64,000 nucleotides of DNA from Glycomyces tritici. GTDB lineage: Bacteria; Actinomycetota; Actinomycetes; Mycobacteriales; Micromonosporaceae. Under the pieces are notes generated by a model that worked only from the letters and a program-made list of their open reading frames with translations, was not told the DNA's origin and made no database searches. Location of the stretch: assembly GCF_030403505.1 (NCBI RefSeq), contig NZ_JAUEMJ010000010.1, positions 1 to 64,000 of the forward strand. Reading direction: 5' to 3'. This document shows, one piece after another, positions 44,859 through 52,151 of the stretch. The first letter of the stretch is position 1. Each line of letters starts with the position of its first letter. The translations under genes were made by a program, and so were the position numbers.

Positions 44859-44917
44859 TAGTGGTCACGCGTTCACCGTGATGATTGATGACTCGCGAGA
44901 CGTCAGGAAGTGCCGAT

Positions 44918-45919
44918 TCATGACTCGCGCGCTTCGTCGAGAAGCGTGGCCTTCGACTCGGTGAACAGCCGCACGATCTCCGGCCGCACCTCGGCCCGCT
45001 CCGACAGCGGAGCGGCCCACTCGACCCGGACCGCCGCCTCGGCGCCGTCCACGACCACCGCGAAATCCGCGCCCTCGCCGTCGAAGCCGGTCATGCGGGC
45101 CGTCGCTGCATCGCGCCTGCCGCCCGCGCCCCGGCAGATCACGAGCGTGTCCGCCGCGTGGTCGGTGTTCATGTGGTGGCAGATCGCGGCGACCACCTTC
45201 GGCTCGAACGGGTTGCGGTCCAGGCCCTCGCCGAGTGCCGCGAGCACCGCCCCGTTGTGGTCGTAGGCCAGCAGGACCTCCTCGATGACGCGCGCCCGGT
45301 CGGCCTCGGCGAGGTCGACTCCGTCGAGCCGCGAGCGGTACTCCTCCTTGAACGCCTTGGGGCTCTTGATGTCTGCGAACTCGTAGAACGACGCGCCCGC
45401 GGCCTCGAAGCCGTAGTTGCGGCGGGCGGCCTTGCCGAAGGCCTGGCCGCCGGAGAGGTCGCCCAGGTAGCGGGTGTACGCGTGGGCGATGTAGCCGCCG
45501 GGCCAGTCGGCCGTCACCGCGTCGATCCGGTCCACGTAGGCCCTCGTCTCCGGGAGCGGTTCGATCCCTGAGCGCCACTTCGGTCCCATTAGGAACTGCA
45601 GGTCCGCCTCGATCGCGGGAACGCGCGCCAGCTCAGGGAACACGAACGGCCCCGCCACCGGGTCGTCGGCGAAGCGCGCGGCCGCGGCCTCGATCGCCTC
45701 GTACACGAAGTACTGCTGGGCGTGCCAGCGCGTGTAGTCGCCGACGCTCAGCGAGCCGTCGAAGAGCCGGTCGAACACGCCCGGGGCCTTGATCGCATCG
45801 GCGTCGGCCGAGGGGTCGAGGCCTTGATGGCGCGACCAGGAGGCTTCGCGGATCCGGGCCGAGAAGAGGGTCGTACCGGTGTCGGCCGGGCCGTTCGCAG
45901 CGGCGGTGTCTGCTGGCAT
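44918..45919 (-). CDS. Heme oxygenase fused to a DUF2470 domain
   Basis: 333 residues. The N-terminal 230 residues are a biliverdin-producing heme oxygenase: candidate proximal His31 in SWSRHQGL, the helix WHAQQYFVYEAIEAAAARF, and the distal-helix signature YTRYLGDLSGGQ. The C-terminal 100 residues match DUF2470 (ICHHMNTDHAADTLVICRG), the domain also found in HugZ-type heme enzymes and chloroplast proteins. Frees iron from heme using O2. An iron box overlaps the promoter. AAGGA is eight bases before ATG 45919. The pairing of both folds in one chain is unusual. Confidence 0.88.
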   Translation of the reverse strand: MPADTAAANGPADTGTTLFSARIREASWSRHQGLDPSADADAIKAPGVFDRLFDGSLSVGDYTRWHAQQYFVYEAIEAAAARFADDPVAGPFVFPELARVPAIEADLQFLMGPKWRSGIEPLPETRAYVDRIDAVTADWPGGYIAHAYTRYLGDLSGGQAFGKAARRNYGFEAAGASFYEFADIKSPKAFKEEYRSRLDGVDLAEADRARVIEEVLLAYDHNGAVLAALGEGLDRNPFEPKVVAAICHHMNTDHAADTLVICRGAGGRRDAATARMTGFDGEGADFAVVVDGAEAAVRVEWAAPLSERAEVRPEIVRLFTESKATLLDEARES

Positions 45920-45958
45920 GTGCGCATTCCTTTGTCGAACTACGATCATGTTCTTGAG

Positions 45959-45977
45959 TAAGGCGAGCCTAACCTAT
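45959..45977. promoter_or_regulatory. DtxR/IdeR-type iron box
   Basis: TAAGGCGAGCCTAACCTAT agrees with the 19-bp IdeR consensus at 14 of 19 positions and keeps the strongest half (AGcCTAACCTA). It lies 40 bases ahead of the heme oxygenase start. Expected: repression when iron is plentiful. Confidence 0.78.
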
Positions 45978-46194
45978 AGGGGTGCCTGCGGGTAGGCGCG
46001 CGAACACCCGACCCGTGAGCAAGGCTCGTGCGGGCATCGGAGAGAATGGTCATGAGCCGTGCTCACCCGTACGGTTGAACCAGAAAGAGCGCGAGAATCA
46101 CGGTCCCAAGCCTTCCCCAGGGCCTGCGGACTGTGGCACCATGGGCTCTACTGGTCCCCTTGACAGCACATTCCCACACCTCACGGGAGGCCTC

Positions 46195-46392
46195 GTGAAA
46201 CCGGTCAAACTTTTCAAGAAGCTCGGCGCTGCGCTTTCCGCGGGTCTCCTCGCGCTCGGCATCATCGCCGGGGCCGCCTCTTCGGCCTCCGCCGACGTGG
46301 TGGCGAACGGCGGGAACGCCGGCGAGCTCTCCAGCGCGCAGCCCGATGGCGCAACGGCGCTGGGGATCGCCAACGCCGGCGAACTGTCCTAG
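46195..46392 (+). CDS. Small secreted peptide precursor with a doubled NAGELS motif
   Basis: 65 codons from GTG 46195 (GGGAGG four bases upstream). A lysine-rich start and hydrophobic core (KLGAALSAGLLALGIIAGAA) with AxA-type cleavage (SSASA|DV) give a Sec signal of about 33 residues. The mature part is only about 32 residues and contains GGNAGELSS and, at the very C-terminus, IANAGELS. No Cys, no LPxTG, no membrane segment. Family unknown. Could be a secreted signal, a chaplin-like or morphogenetic peptide, or a substrate of a peptidase. It stands alone ahead of a cyclic-di-GMP gene. Confidence 0.7.
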   Translation: MKPVKLFKKLGAALSAGLLALGIIAGAASSASADVVANGGNAGELSSAQPDGATALGIANAGELS

Positions 46393-46431
46393 CGACGGTC
46401 CCGCGATCAGCGCCGTGCGCCGGGGCCGTCG

Positions 46432-48957
46432 ATGATCCGCCAGCGCCATCCCCAGATCTTCAGGATCCTGCCCTGGCTGTTCACCGCGCTTCCGTTCGCG
46501 CTGATCGCGGGAACGCTCGTCCGCTTCGGGTTGCCCGACAGCAGCCCGCCGGTGCAGCTCGCGCTCTTCGCGGTCGGATTCGCCGCGGCGCACTCGCTGC
46601 TGATCATCCAGTACTTCCGGCACCACCGCATCGCCTACAGCCTCGCGGACATCCCCCTCGTCCTGGCACTGTTCTACCTCGACCCGTTCTGGGTCATCGC
46701 GACCCGGCTGGCCGCCTCGCTCTTCGTCTACGCGCGGCGTTACGTCGTCCAGGACATCGGCGCGCTCAAGCCGCTCTTCAACACCTCGCTCACCACGCTC
46801 GGCGCGGCGTCGGCGACCGTGTTCGTCGCCGCAGTCGGCCTGCGCGGCGCGGCCGACCCCTACACCTGGCTCGTCCTCATCGGCGCCACCATCATCGCGG
46901 GCGTCGTCACGACCGTCTTCATCTCGGTGATGCTGCTCATCATCGACGGCTGGAAGAGCCTCCTCAACGCCTGGTCGGGCTTCCTGCTGAACATGGTCGG
47001 CCCCGTCCTCGCCGCCTCGACCGGCGTCCTCGTGCTCATCCTCTTCGAAGCGACTTTGTGGACCGCGGTCCCCGTCGGGATCGTCACCGTCGCCATGCTC
47101 TACTTCGCACGGAACTACATCGCGCTCCGGCGGCAGCGCCAGGTGCTCACCCAGCTCAACGACTTCACCCAGCTCGTCTCGGACTCGGTGCGCTCCAACC
47201 GGCTCATCGATGCGATGCTCGGACGCCTCCGCGAGATCCTCGCCGCCGAGGCCGCCACCGTGTGGGTGCCCGCCGAAGGCCGCTACTCCGAGATCCGCCT
47301 CACGGCGGGAGCCGACGACGTCGGCCTCACCGACCTCGACCCCGTCCCGGTCGTCTTCCAGCGGGAGGTCATCGCCAGCGGTGAGTCCATGCTCCTGGGC
47401 ATCAAGAACGCCACCGCCGAGCAGCGGGCCCTCCTTGAGGACGCCGACCTCCGCAACGTGATGCTGGTGCCGCTCCGCGCCGGCGACGACGTCTACGGCT
47501 GCCTCTCGGTCGCCGACCGCATGGGCGGCCAGGAGTCGAGCTTCCTCCCGGTCGACCTGCAGCTGCTGGAGACGGTCGCCGCCCATGTGAGTGTCGCCGT
47601 CGACAACTCCCGGCTCACCGACCAGCTCCGCTACGACGCCTACCACGACCCCCTCACCGGCATGGCCAGCCGCCGCCGTTCGCTCGAAGCCCTCCAAGAG
47701 GCGCTTTCCATCACCGTTCCCGGCGAGGTCGTCGCCGTGTTCATGTTCGATGTGGACTCGCTGCACGAGATCAACGACGCGCTCGGCCACGAGGCCGGCG
47801 ACACTGCGCTGAAGGAGTTCGCGAAGCGCCTCAAGGACCACGCGCCCGCGGCGTCGTTCCTCGGCCGCATCGACTCCGACGAGTTCATCCTCCAGACCCG
47901 CCTCGCCTCGACCGACGAGGCGCTCGACACCGCGCGGCGGCTGCGCGCGGCCGTCCAGGGGCCGTTCGAGGTCGGCGGGGTCGCGGTGAGCCTCTCAGCG
48001 GCCGTCGGCGTGGTCACGCACCCGGACTTCGCCGCGGACGCCGACGAGCTCCTCAAGCGCGCCGACGGGGCCACCAGGCAGGCCAAGAACGCGGCGGACG
48101 GCGTGCAGCTCTACCACTCGGGCCTCGAATCGGAGAGCCTGCGCCGCATCGGTCTCGCCTCCGACCTGCGTCGGGCGCTGGACCGCGGCCAGCTCGAAGT
48201 GCACTTCCAGCCGAAGGTCCGGCTCGACCGGGCCCTCGGCGACTCCGGGGCGGTCATGGGCGCGGAGGCGCTCGTGCGGTGGCCGCACCCGACGTTCGGG
48301 CTCGTCGCGCCGGAGGAGTTCATTCCGATCGCCGGGTCGACCGGTCAGCTCGGGCAGCTCACGGAGACGGTGCTGGACGAGGCGCTGCGGCGTTCGGCCG
48401 AATGGGCCGGTGAGGACGGGGCGCTGCCGATGGCGGTGAACCTGTCGCCGCGCACGCTCGCCGACGCGGACTTCCCGGACAAGGTCGCGGCGCTCCTGGA
48501 GCGGCACGGGGTCCCTGCGGAGCGGTTGACGTTCGAGATCACCGAGGACGACGTGGTCTCGGGGGAGCCGCGGCTCACGCCGGCGCTCGACCGGCTGCAC
48601 GAGATGGGCGTGCGCCTCTCGGTGGACGACTTCGGCACCGGGTACTCCTCGCTCGCGTACCTGCGGCGGCTGCCGGTCCAGGAGATCAAGATCGACCTGC
48701 GGTTCGTGCAGGGCATGGCGACCGACGCGGACGACCGCGCGATCGTGGAGGCGGTCCTGGGCCTGGCCCGGCACTTCGCGATCGACGTCGTCGCGGAGGG
48801 CATCGAGGCCCACCAGACCGTCGAGCAGCTGCGCGGGCTGCAGTGCGAGGCCGGTCAGGGCTACTACTTCTCGCGTCCGCTGCCGGCCGACCGCTTCGCG
48901 GCGTGGCTCGCCCAGCAGGACGGCGGACGTGGTCAGAGCCGCCTCCGGGTGGTCTAG
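46432..48957 (+). CDS. Membrane GAF-GGDEF-EAL protein (c-di-GMP phosphodiesterase)
   Basis: 841 residues: an N-terminal membrane domain with 6-8 helices (1-220, MASE-like), a GAF domain (about 240-390), a GGDEF domain whose active loop reads RIDSDEF instead of GGDEF (near 480), so it probably does not make c-di-GMP, and an EAL domain with intact EALVRW (near 611), NLSPRTL, FEITED, VDDFGTGYSSLAYL and VVAEGIE. Its likely activity is c-di-GMP hydrolysis, with the GGDEF part binding GTP or acting as a regulator. In Streptomyces, c-di-GMP controls development. No ribosome site is obvious at ATG 46432. Confidence 0.88.
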   Translation: MIRQRHPQIFRILPWLFTALPFALIAGTLVRFGLPDSSPPVQLALFAVGFAAAHSLLIIQYFRHHRIAYSLADIPLVLALFYLDPFWVIATRLAASLFVYARRYVVQDIGALKPLFNTSLTTLGAASATVFVAAVGLRGAADPYTWLVLIGATIIAGVVTTVFISVMLLIIDGWKSLLNAWSGFLLNMVGPVLAASTGVLVLILFEATLWTAVPVGIVTVAMLYFARNYIALRRQRQVLTQLNDFTQLVSDSVRSNRLIDAMLGRLREILAAEAATVWVPAEGRYSEIRLTAGADDVGLTDLDPVPVVFQREVIASGESMLLGIKNATAEQRALLEDADLRNVMLVPLRAGDDVYGCLSVADRMGGQESSFLPVDLQLLETVAAHVSVAVDNSRLTDQLRYDAYHDPLTGMASRRRSLEALQEALSITVPGEVVAVFMFDVDSLHEINDALGHEAGDTALKEFAKRLKDHAPAASFLGRIDSDEFILQTRLASTDEALDTARRLRAAVQGPFEVGGVAVSLSAAVGVVTHPDFAADADELLKRADGATRQAKNAADGVQLYHSGLESESLRRIGLASDLRRALDRGQLEVHFQPKVRLDRALGDSGAVMGAEALVRWPHPTFGLVAPEEFIPIAGSTGQLGQLTETVLDEALRRSAEWAGEDGALPMAVNLSPRTLADADFPDKVAALLERHGVPAERLTFEITEDDVVSGEPRLTPALDRLHEMGVRLSVDDFGTGYSSLAYLRRLPVQEIKIDLRFVQGMATDADDRAIVEAVLGLARHFAIDVVAEGIEAHQTVEQLRGLQCEAGQGYYFSRPLPADRFAAWLAQQDGGRGQSRLRVV

Positions 48958-49067
48958 GAGGGGCCCCGGCCGCACTACTGTGGCCCGCACCGCAAGGCGG
49001 GCCCCGCGTTCGTTCTGGGCGGCCCGTCATGTACTCTTGTCAAGGCCGCGAGGGAAGCCTCGCGATC

Positions 49068-49140
49068 GCCCCTATAGCTCAGTCGGTAGAGCGTCTCCAT
49101 GGTAAGGAGAAGGTCTGCGGTTCGATTCCGCATGGGGGCT
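49068..49140 (+). tRNA. tRNA-Thr (anticodon GGT)
   Basis: Acceptor GCCCCTA (49068) pairs with TGGGGGC (49133-49139), discriminator T. Anticodon stem TCTCC/GGAGA, loop ATGGTAA. T-loop TTCGATT. The order tRNA-Thr, tRNA-Met, rpmG is conserved in actinobacteria. Confidence 0.96.
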
Positions 49141-49215
49141 CGGAAGCACTTCAAGCCAGTTTTCAGCGAAGTGCCGTACTGCTCACACAGAGCCATCTGG
49201 TGGCAGTGAGCGCAC

Positions 49216-49287
49216 GGCGGTGTAGCTCAGTGGTAGAGCAAACGACTCATAATCGTTGTGTCGGCAGTTCGATCCTGCCCATCGCTA
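49216..49287 (+). tRNA. tRNA-Met (anticodon CAT)
   Basis: Acceptor GGCGGTG (49216) with CATCGCT (49280-49286, two wobble pairs), discriminator A. Anticodon stem AACGA/TCGTT with loop CTCATAA. Next to rpmG this is expected to be the elongator methionine tRNA; a CAT-reading Ile tRNA is unlikely. Confidence 0.93.
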
Positions 49288-49388
49288 CTTTTGTAAAGCG
49301 TCGACCACCGAGATATGCTGGTCGACGCTTTGTTTTGTTCAAGAACGGTCCGCCGCCCGGCGGGTCGAGTTAGAGGAAGGCACTCATC

Positions 49389-49556
49389 GTGGCCAAGGCT
49401 ACTGACGTCCGCCCCAAGATCACCATGGCGTGCGTGGAGTGCAAGGAGCGCAACTACGTCACGAAGAAGAACCGGCGGAACCACCCCGACCGGCTCGAGC
49501 TCAAGAAGTACTGCCCGCGCTGCAAGACCTCGCAGGTCCACAAAGAGACCCGCTAG
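49389..49556 (+). CDS. rpmG: 50S ribosomal protein bL33 (zinc-binding form)
   Basis: 55 residues starting GTG after GAGGAAGG. Sequence includes [20 protein letters not shown] and [15 protein letters not shown], so both CxxC pairs are present (zinc form). Too short to be found by many gene callers. It lies 101 bases past tRNA-Met and 18 bases before the hadA-like gene, the same order as in M. tuberculosis. Confidence 0.97.
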   Translation: MAKATDVRPKITMACVECKERNYVTKKNRRNHPDRLELKKYCPRCKTSQVHKETR

Positions 49557-49574
49557 TCTTCCCCGCTCCGGTAC

Positions 49575-49973
49575 ATGCTCAACACTTCGTACGCAGGCCG
49601 GTCCTTGCCGCCCACCGAACCGGTGGTCATCACCCCGGATTCGGTGACCCGTTTCGCCCAGGCCCTCGGCCTTGACGACGACGGGACGGTTCCGCCCACA
49701 TTCTTGATATCGCTCACGCTGCCCGCGGCGGAGCGGCTCATTGACGACCCCGACTTCGGGCTCGACTGGAGCCGCGTCCTGCACCGAGAGCAGCGTTTCG
49801 CGTACCACCGTGAACTGCGGGCGGGCGCGGCCGTGTCGTGCGCTTCGACCATCGAGTCGATCAAGTCCGTCGCCGGGAACGACCTGCTCGCGCTGCGCAC
49901 GGACGTCATGGACGGCGATGTGCTGGCCGCCGAGGTGTGGACGACCCTGTTCGTGGCTGGAGACCCCGCATGA
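49575..49973 (+). CDS. HadA-like (R)-hydratase subunit, MaoC N-terminal type
   Basis: 132 residues of a hot-dog fold: LNTSYAGRSLPPTEPVVITP, RFAQALGLDDDGTVPPTFLI, DWSRVLHREQRFAYHRELRA, with a short C-terminus. It corresponds to FAS1_DH/HadA proteins (Rv0635) that lack the catalytic Asp-His and pair with a catalytic HadB. Its stop overlaps the next start (ATGA). In mycobacteria the complex dehydrates 3-hydroxyacyl-ACP in mycolate synthesis; here the substrate is probably another acyl thioester. Confidence 0.85.
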   Translation: MLNTSYAGRSLPPTEPVVITPDSVTRFAQALGLDDDGTVPPTFLISLTLPAAERLIDDPDFGLDWSRVLHREQRFAYHRELRAGAAVSCASTIESIKSVAGNDLLALRTDVMDGDVLAAEVWTTLFVAGDPA

Positions 49974-50389
49974 GTCTGAGCGGACTGGCCGTCGGCGAGA
50001 CCGTGTTCACCACGGCGTTCCCCGTGACGCGGGCCGACCTCGTCGCCTATGCGGACGCCTCCGGGGACCAGAACCCGATCCACCAGGACGAGGCCGCGGC
50101 GAAGGCCGCCGGGCTCCCCGATGTGATCGCCCACGGCATGTACACGATGGGCCTGGTCTCGCGCGCGGTGCGCGAATGGGCCGCCGGCGCCGGGATCGAC
50201 GCGACACTCACGGACTTCTCCGCGCGTTTCGCGAAGCCCGTGGTGGTGCCCGCCGACGGCGGTGCCGAAGTGGTCGTGGAAGGCAAGGTCCGCAAGCTCG
50301 ACGAGACCTCGGTCGAGCTGGCGATGACCGTGACGAGCGCCGGTGAGAAGGTGCTCGCCCCGGCGCGCGCGACCCTCGCCGCGAAGTAG
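49970..50389 (+). CDS. HadB-like (R)-hydratase, MaoC type
   Basis: 139 residues with a complete hydratase-2 motif: YADASGDQNPIHQDEAAAKA (Asp and His of the active site) and LPDVIAHGMYTMGLVSRAV. This is the catalytic partner of the preceding gene. It overlaps that gene by four bases and is closed by a strong terminator. Together they would dehydrate (R)-3-hydroxyacyl-CoA/ACP. Confidence 0.9.
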   Translation: MSLSGLAVGETVFTTAFPVTRADLVAYADASGDQNPIHQDEAAAKAAGLPDVIAHGMYTMGLVSRAVREWAAGAGIDATLTDFSARFAKPVVVPADGGAEVVVEGKVRKLDETSVELAMTVTSAGEKVLAPARATLAAK

Positions 50390-50401
50390 CGAAGCGGTAG
50401 C

Positions 50402-50433
50402 GAACGGCGCTGACCTCCTGGTCAGCGCCGTTC
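50402..50433. terminator. Strong bidirectional terminator
   Basis: 14-bp perfect stem GAACGGCGCTGACC (50402-50415) with 50420-50433 and a TCCT loop, followed by TCGTTTG. Lies between convergent hadB-like and 3-hydroxyacyl-CoA dehydrogenase genes. Confidence 0.92.
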
Positions 50434-50468
50434 TCGTTTGTCCACAGGCCTGTGGACAACTCGCTTCG

Positions 50469-51320
50469 TTACGAGGGGTAGTCGAAGAAGCCCTTGCCGC
50501 TCTTGCGGCCGATCTCGCCGGCGGCGACGAGGCGGCGCAGGAGCGCGGGCGGGAAGAACTGCGGGTCGGCGGTGTCCTCGTAGATGTTCTCGGTCGCGTG
50601 CGTGATCACGTCGATGCCGGTGAGGTCGGCGGTGGCGAGCGGGCCCATCGGGTGCCCGAAGCCGAGCCGGCAGGCCGTGTCGAGGTCCTCGGCGGAGATC
50701 ACGCCGTCTTCGACGAGCCGGGCCGCCTCGTTGACGAGGGCGCAGATGAGGCGCGTGGTCGCGAACCCGGCGACGTCCCGGTTGACGACGACGCAGGTCT
50801 TCCCGGCGGTCTCGGCGAACTTGCGGGCCGCCGCGAGCGTCTCGTCGGTGGTGTGGATGCCGCGCACGAGCTCGCACAGCTGCATCATGGGGACCGGTGA
50901 GAAGAAGTGGGTGCCGACGACCCGTTCGGGATGCGTTGCGGCGGCGGCGATCTCCGTGATCGGGATGGCCGAGGTGTTCGTCGCGAAGACGGTCTCGGGC
51001 GAGCAGATCGCCGAGAGCTTGCGGAACACCTCCTGCTTGACCGCGAGGCGCTCGAAGACGGCCTCTACGCAGATCTGGGAGCCCGCGGCGGCCTCGAGGT
51101 CGGTGGCGACGGAGATCCGGTCGACGGCCGCCTCGGCGTCCGCTGCGGTGACCTTCTCCTTCGCTACGAAGCGGTCGAGTGAACCGCGGATCGCCGCCTG
51201 CGCGCGGTCGAGTGCGCCCGCGTCAGTGTCGATCAGTGTGACGTCCAGGCCGCCCAGGCTCGTGACCTGCGCGATCCCGGAACCCATGAGTCCCGAACCG
51301 ATTACCGTGACTTTTGCCAT
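50469..51320 (-). CDS. 3-hydroxybutyryl-CoA dehydrogenase family protein
   Basis: 283 residues. Rossmann motif VIGSGLMGSGIAQV at the N-terminus, catalytic-region ATNTSAIPITEIA and GTHFFSPVPMMQLCELVRG (the His of the dehydrogenase pair), then the C-terminal helical domain with CRLGFGHPMGPLATADLTG and the ending KSGKGFFDYPS. Oxidises (S)-3-hydroxyacyl-CoA with NAD(P), as FadB2/Hbd. TAGCCT (minus strand, 51332-51327) six bases before ATG suggests a leaderless transcript. Confidence 0.93.
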   Translation of the reverse strand: MAKVTVIGSGLMGSGIAQVTSLGGLDVTLIDTDAGALDRAQAAIRGSLDRFVAKEKVTAADAEAAVDRISVATDLEAAAGSQICVEAVFERLAVKQEVFRKLSAICSPETVFATNTSAIPITEIAAAATHPERVVGTHFFSPVPMMQLCELVRGIHTTDETLAAARKFAETAGKTCVVVNRDVAGFATTRLICALVNEAARLVEDGVISAEDLDTACRLGFGHPMGPLATADLTGIDVITHATENIYEDTADPQFFPPALLRRLVAAGEIGRKSGKGFFDYPS

Positions 51321-51344
51321 GGGGCGAGGCTATATGGTCGGTGC
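51321..51344. promoter_or_regulatory. Abutting mirror-image leaderless promoters
   Basis: A 24-bp space serves two divergent genes. Minus strand: TAGCCT (51332-51327), six bases, ATG of the dehydrogenase. Plus strand: TATGGT (51333-51338), six bases, ATG of the adenosyltransferase. The two -10 boxes touch, so the polymerases cannot bind both at once. Confidence 0.65.
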
Positions 51345-52019
51345 ATGGCGGTCAATCTCACCAGGATTTATACGAAGACCGGCGACGACGGCACGACCGG
51401 TCTCGCCGACTTCTCCCGCGTCCCGAAGACGCATGTCCGGCTCGCGGCCTACGGGGACGTGGACGAGGCGAACGCGGTGATCGGCGCGGCGCTCGCCCTG
51501 CACCAGGGCGAGATCGGGGAGCGGGAGCGGGAGATCCTGCTCGCGGTCCAGAACGACATGTTCGATGTGGGCGCCGACCTCGCGACGCCGGTGTCGCCCG
51601 ACCCGAAGTACCCGCCGCTGCGCATCGACGACTCGTACGTGACGCGCCTGGAGGGCTGGATCGACGAGTGCAACGCCGATCTGGAGGCGCTCCGGTCGTT
51701 CATCCTGCGCGGCGGGACGCCGGGCGCGGCGCTGCTGCACCAGGCGTGCACGGTGGTGCGGCGGGCCGAGCGGTCGGTGTGGGCGCTGCTCGACGCCGAG
51801 CCGGACACGACGCACCCGGTGCCGGTCACCTACCTCAACCGCCTGTCCGACCTGCTGTTCGTCCTGGCCCGCTGTGCGAATCGACGGCTCGCAAGCGGCG
51901 CCGAAGGTGCCAGCCCGGGCGGCGACGTGCTCTGGAAGCCCGGCGCGGGAAGCGGCGAGTTACCGCTTGCCGGGTTGATCGAGGGGGAAATGAGCAGGTT
52001 TCTTTCCGGCGTGTTGTGA
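51345..52019 (+). CDS. Corrinoid adenosyltransferase, PduO type
   Basis: 224 residues. N-terminal IYTKTGDDGTTGLADFSRVP (ATP-binding P-loop-like), YGDVDEANAVIGAAL, the central FILRGGTPGAALLHQACTVV and RRAERSV, and YLNRLSDLLFVLARCAN. These are the signature of PduO-type cob(I)alamin adenosyltransferases making coenzyme B12. After the last helix an extra RRLASGAEGASPGG loop precedes the conserved DVLWKPG; the DNA at 51884-51903 matches the dispersed 20-bp repeat, an in-frame insertion. Confidence 0.93.
   Translation: MAVNLTRIYTKTGDDGTTGLADFSRVPKTHVRLAAYGDVDEANAVIGAALALHQGEIGEREREILLAVQNDMFDVGADLATPVSPDPKYPPLRIDDSYVTRLEGWIDECNADLEALRSFILRGGTPGAALLHQACTVVRRAERSVWALLDAEPDTTHPVPVTYLNRLSDLLFVLARCANRRLASGAEGASPGGDVLWKPGAGSGELPLAGLIEGEMSRFLSGVL
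51884..51903 (+). repeat. Dispersed 20-bp repeat, copy inside the PduO-type gene
   Basis: GACGGCTCGCAAGCGGCGCC; 15 of 20 positions match the 35690 core. Lies in frame in a variable loop. Confidence 0.5.
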
Positions 52020-52050
52020 AATCGTTACTGCTCTGCGCAGGGGTTCCAGC

Positions 52051-52094
52051 TTGACGAGAGCGATAACACGGGTCAGGATATGAGCGGTAACATG
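52051..52094 (+). promoter_or_regulatory. Promoter with two direct repeats for the sugar transporter
   Basis: TTGACG (52051-52056), 17-bp spacer, CAGGAT (52074-52079). Direct repeat GAGCG(A/G)TAACA(C/T)G at 52058-52070 (inside the spacer) and 52082-52094 (over the expected start), 24 bp apart. This suggests a repressor with two binding sites. Confidence 0.6.
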
Positions 52095-52151
52095 CGTTCA
52101 CGCAAATATCGAAAACCCTCATATTCAACACGCTTGAAAGGCGACCCCCAC

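Noticed and set aside
44655..44917. c-di-AMP (ydaO-type) riboswitch ahead of the M23 peptidase
   Set aside because: I looked for the conserved core strings and pairing on the minus strand and could not find them.
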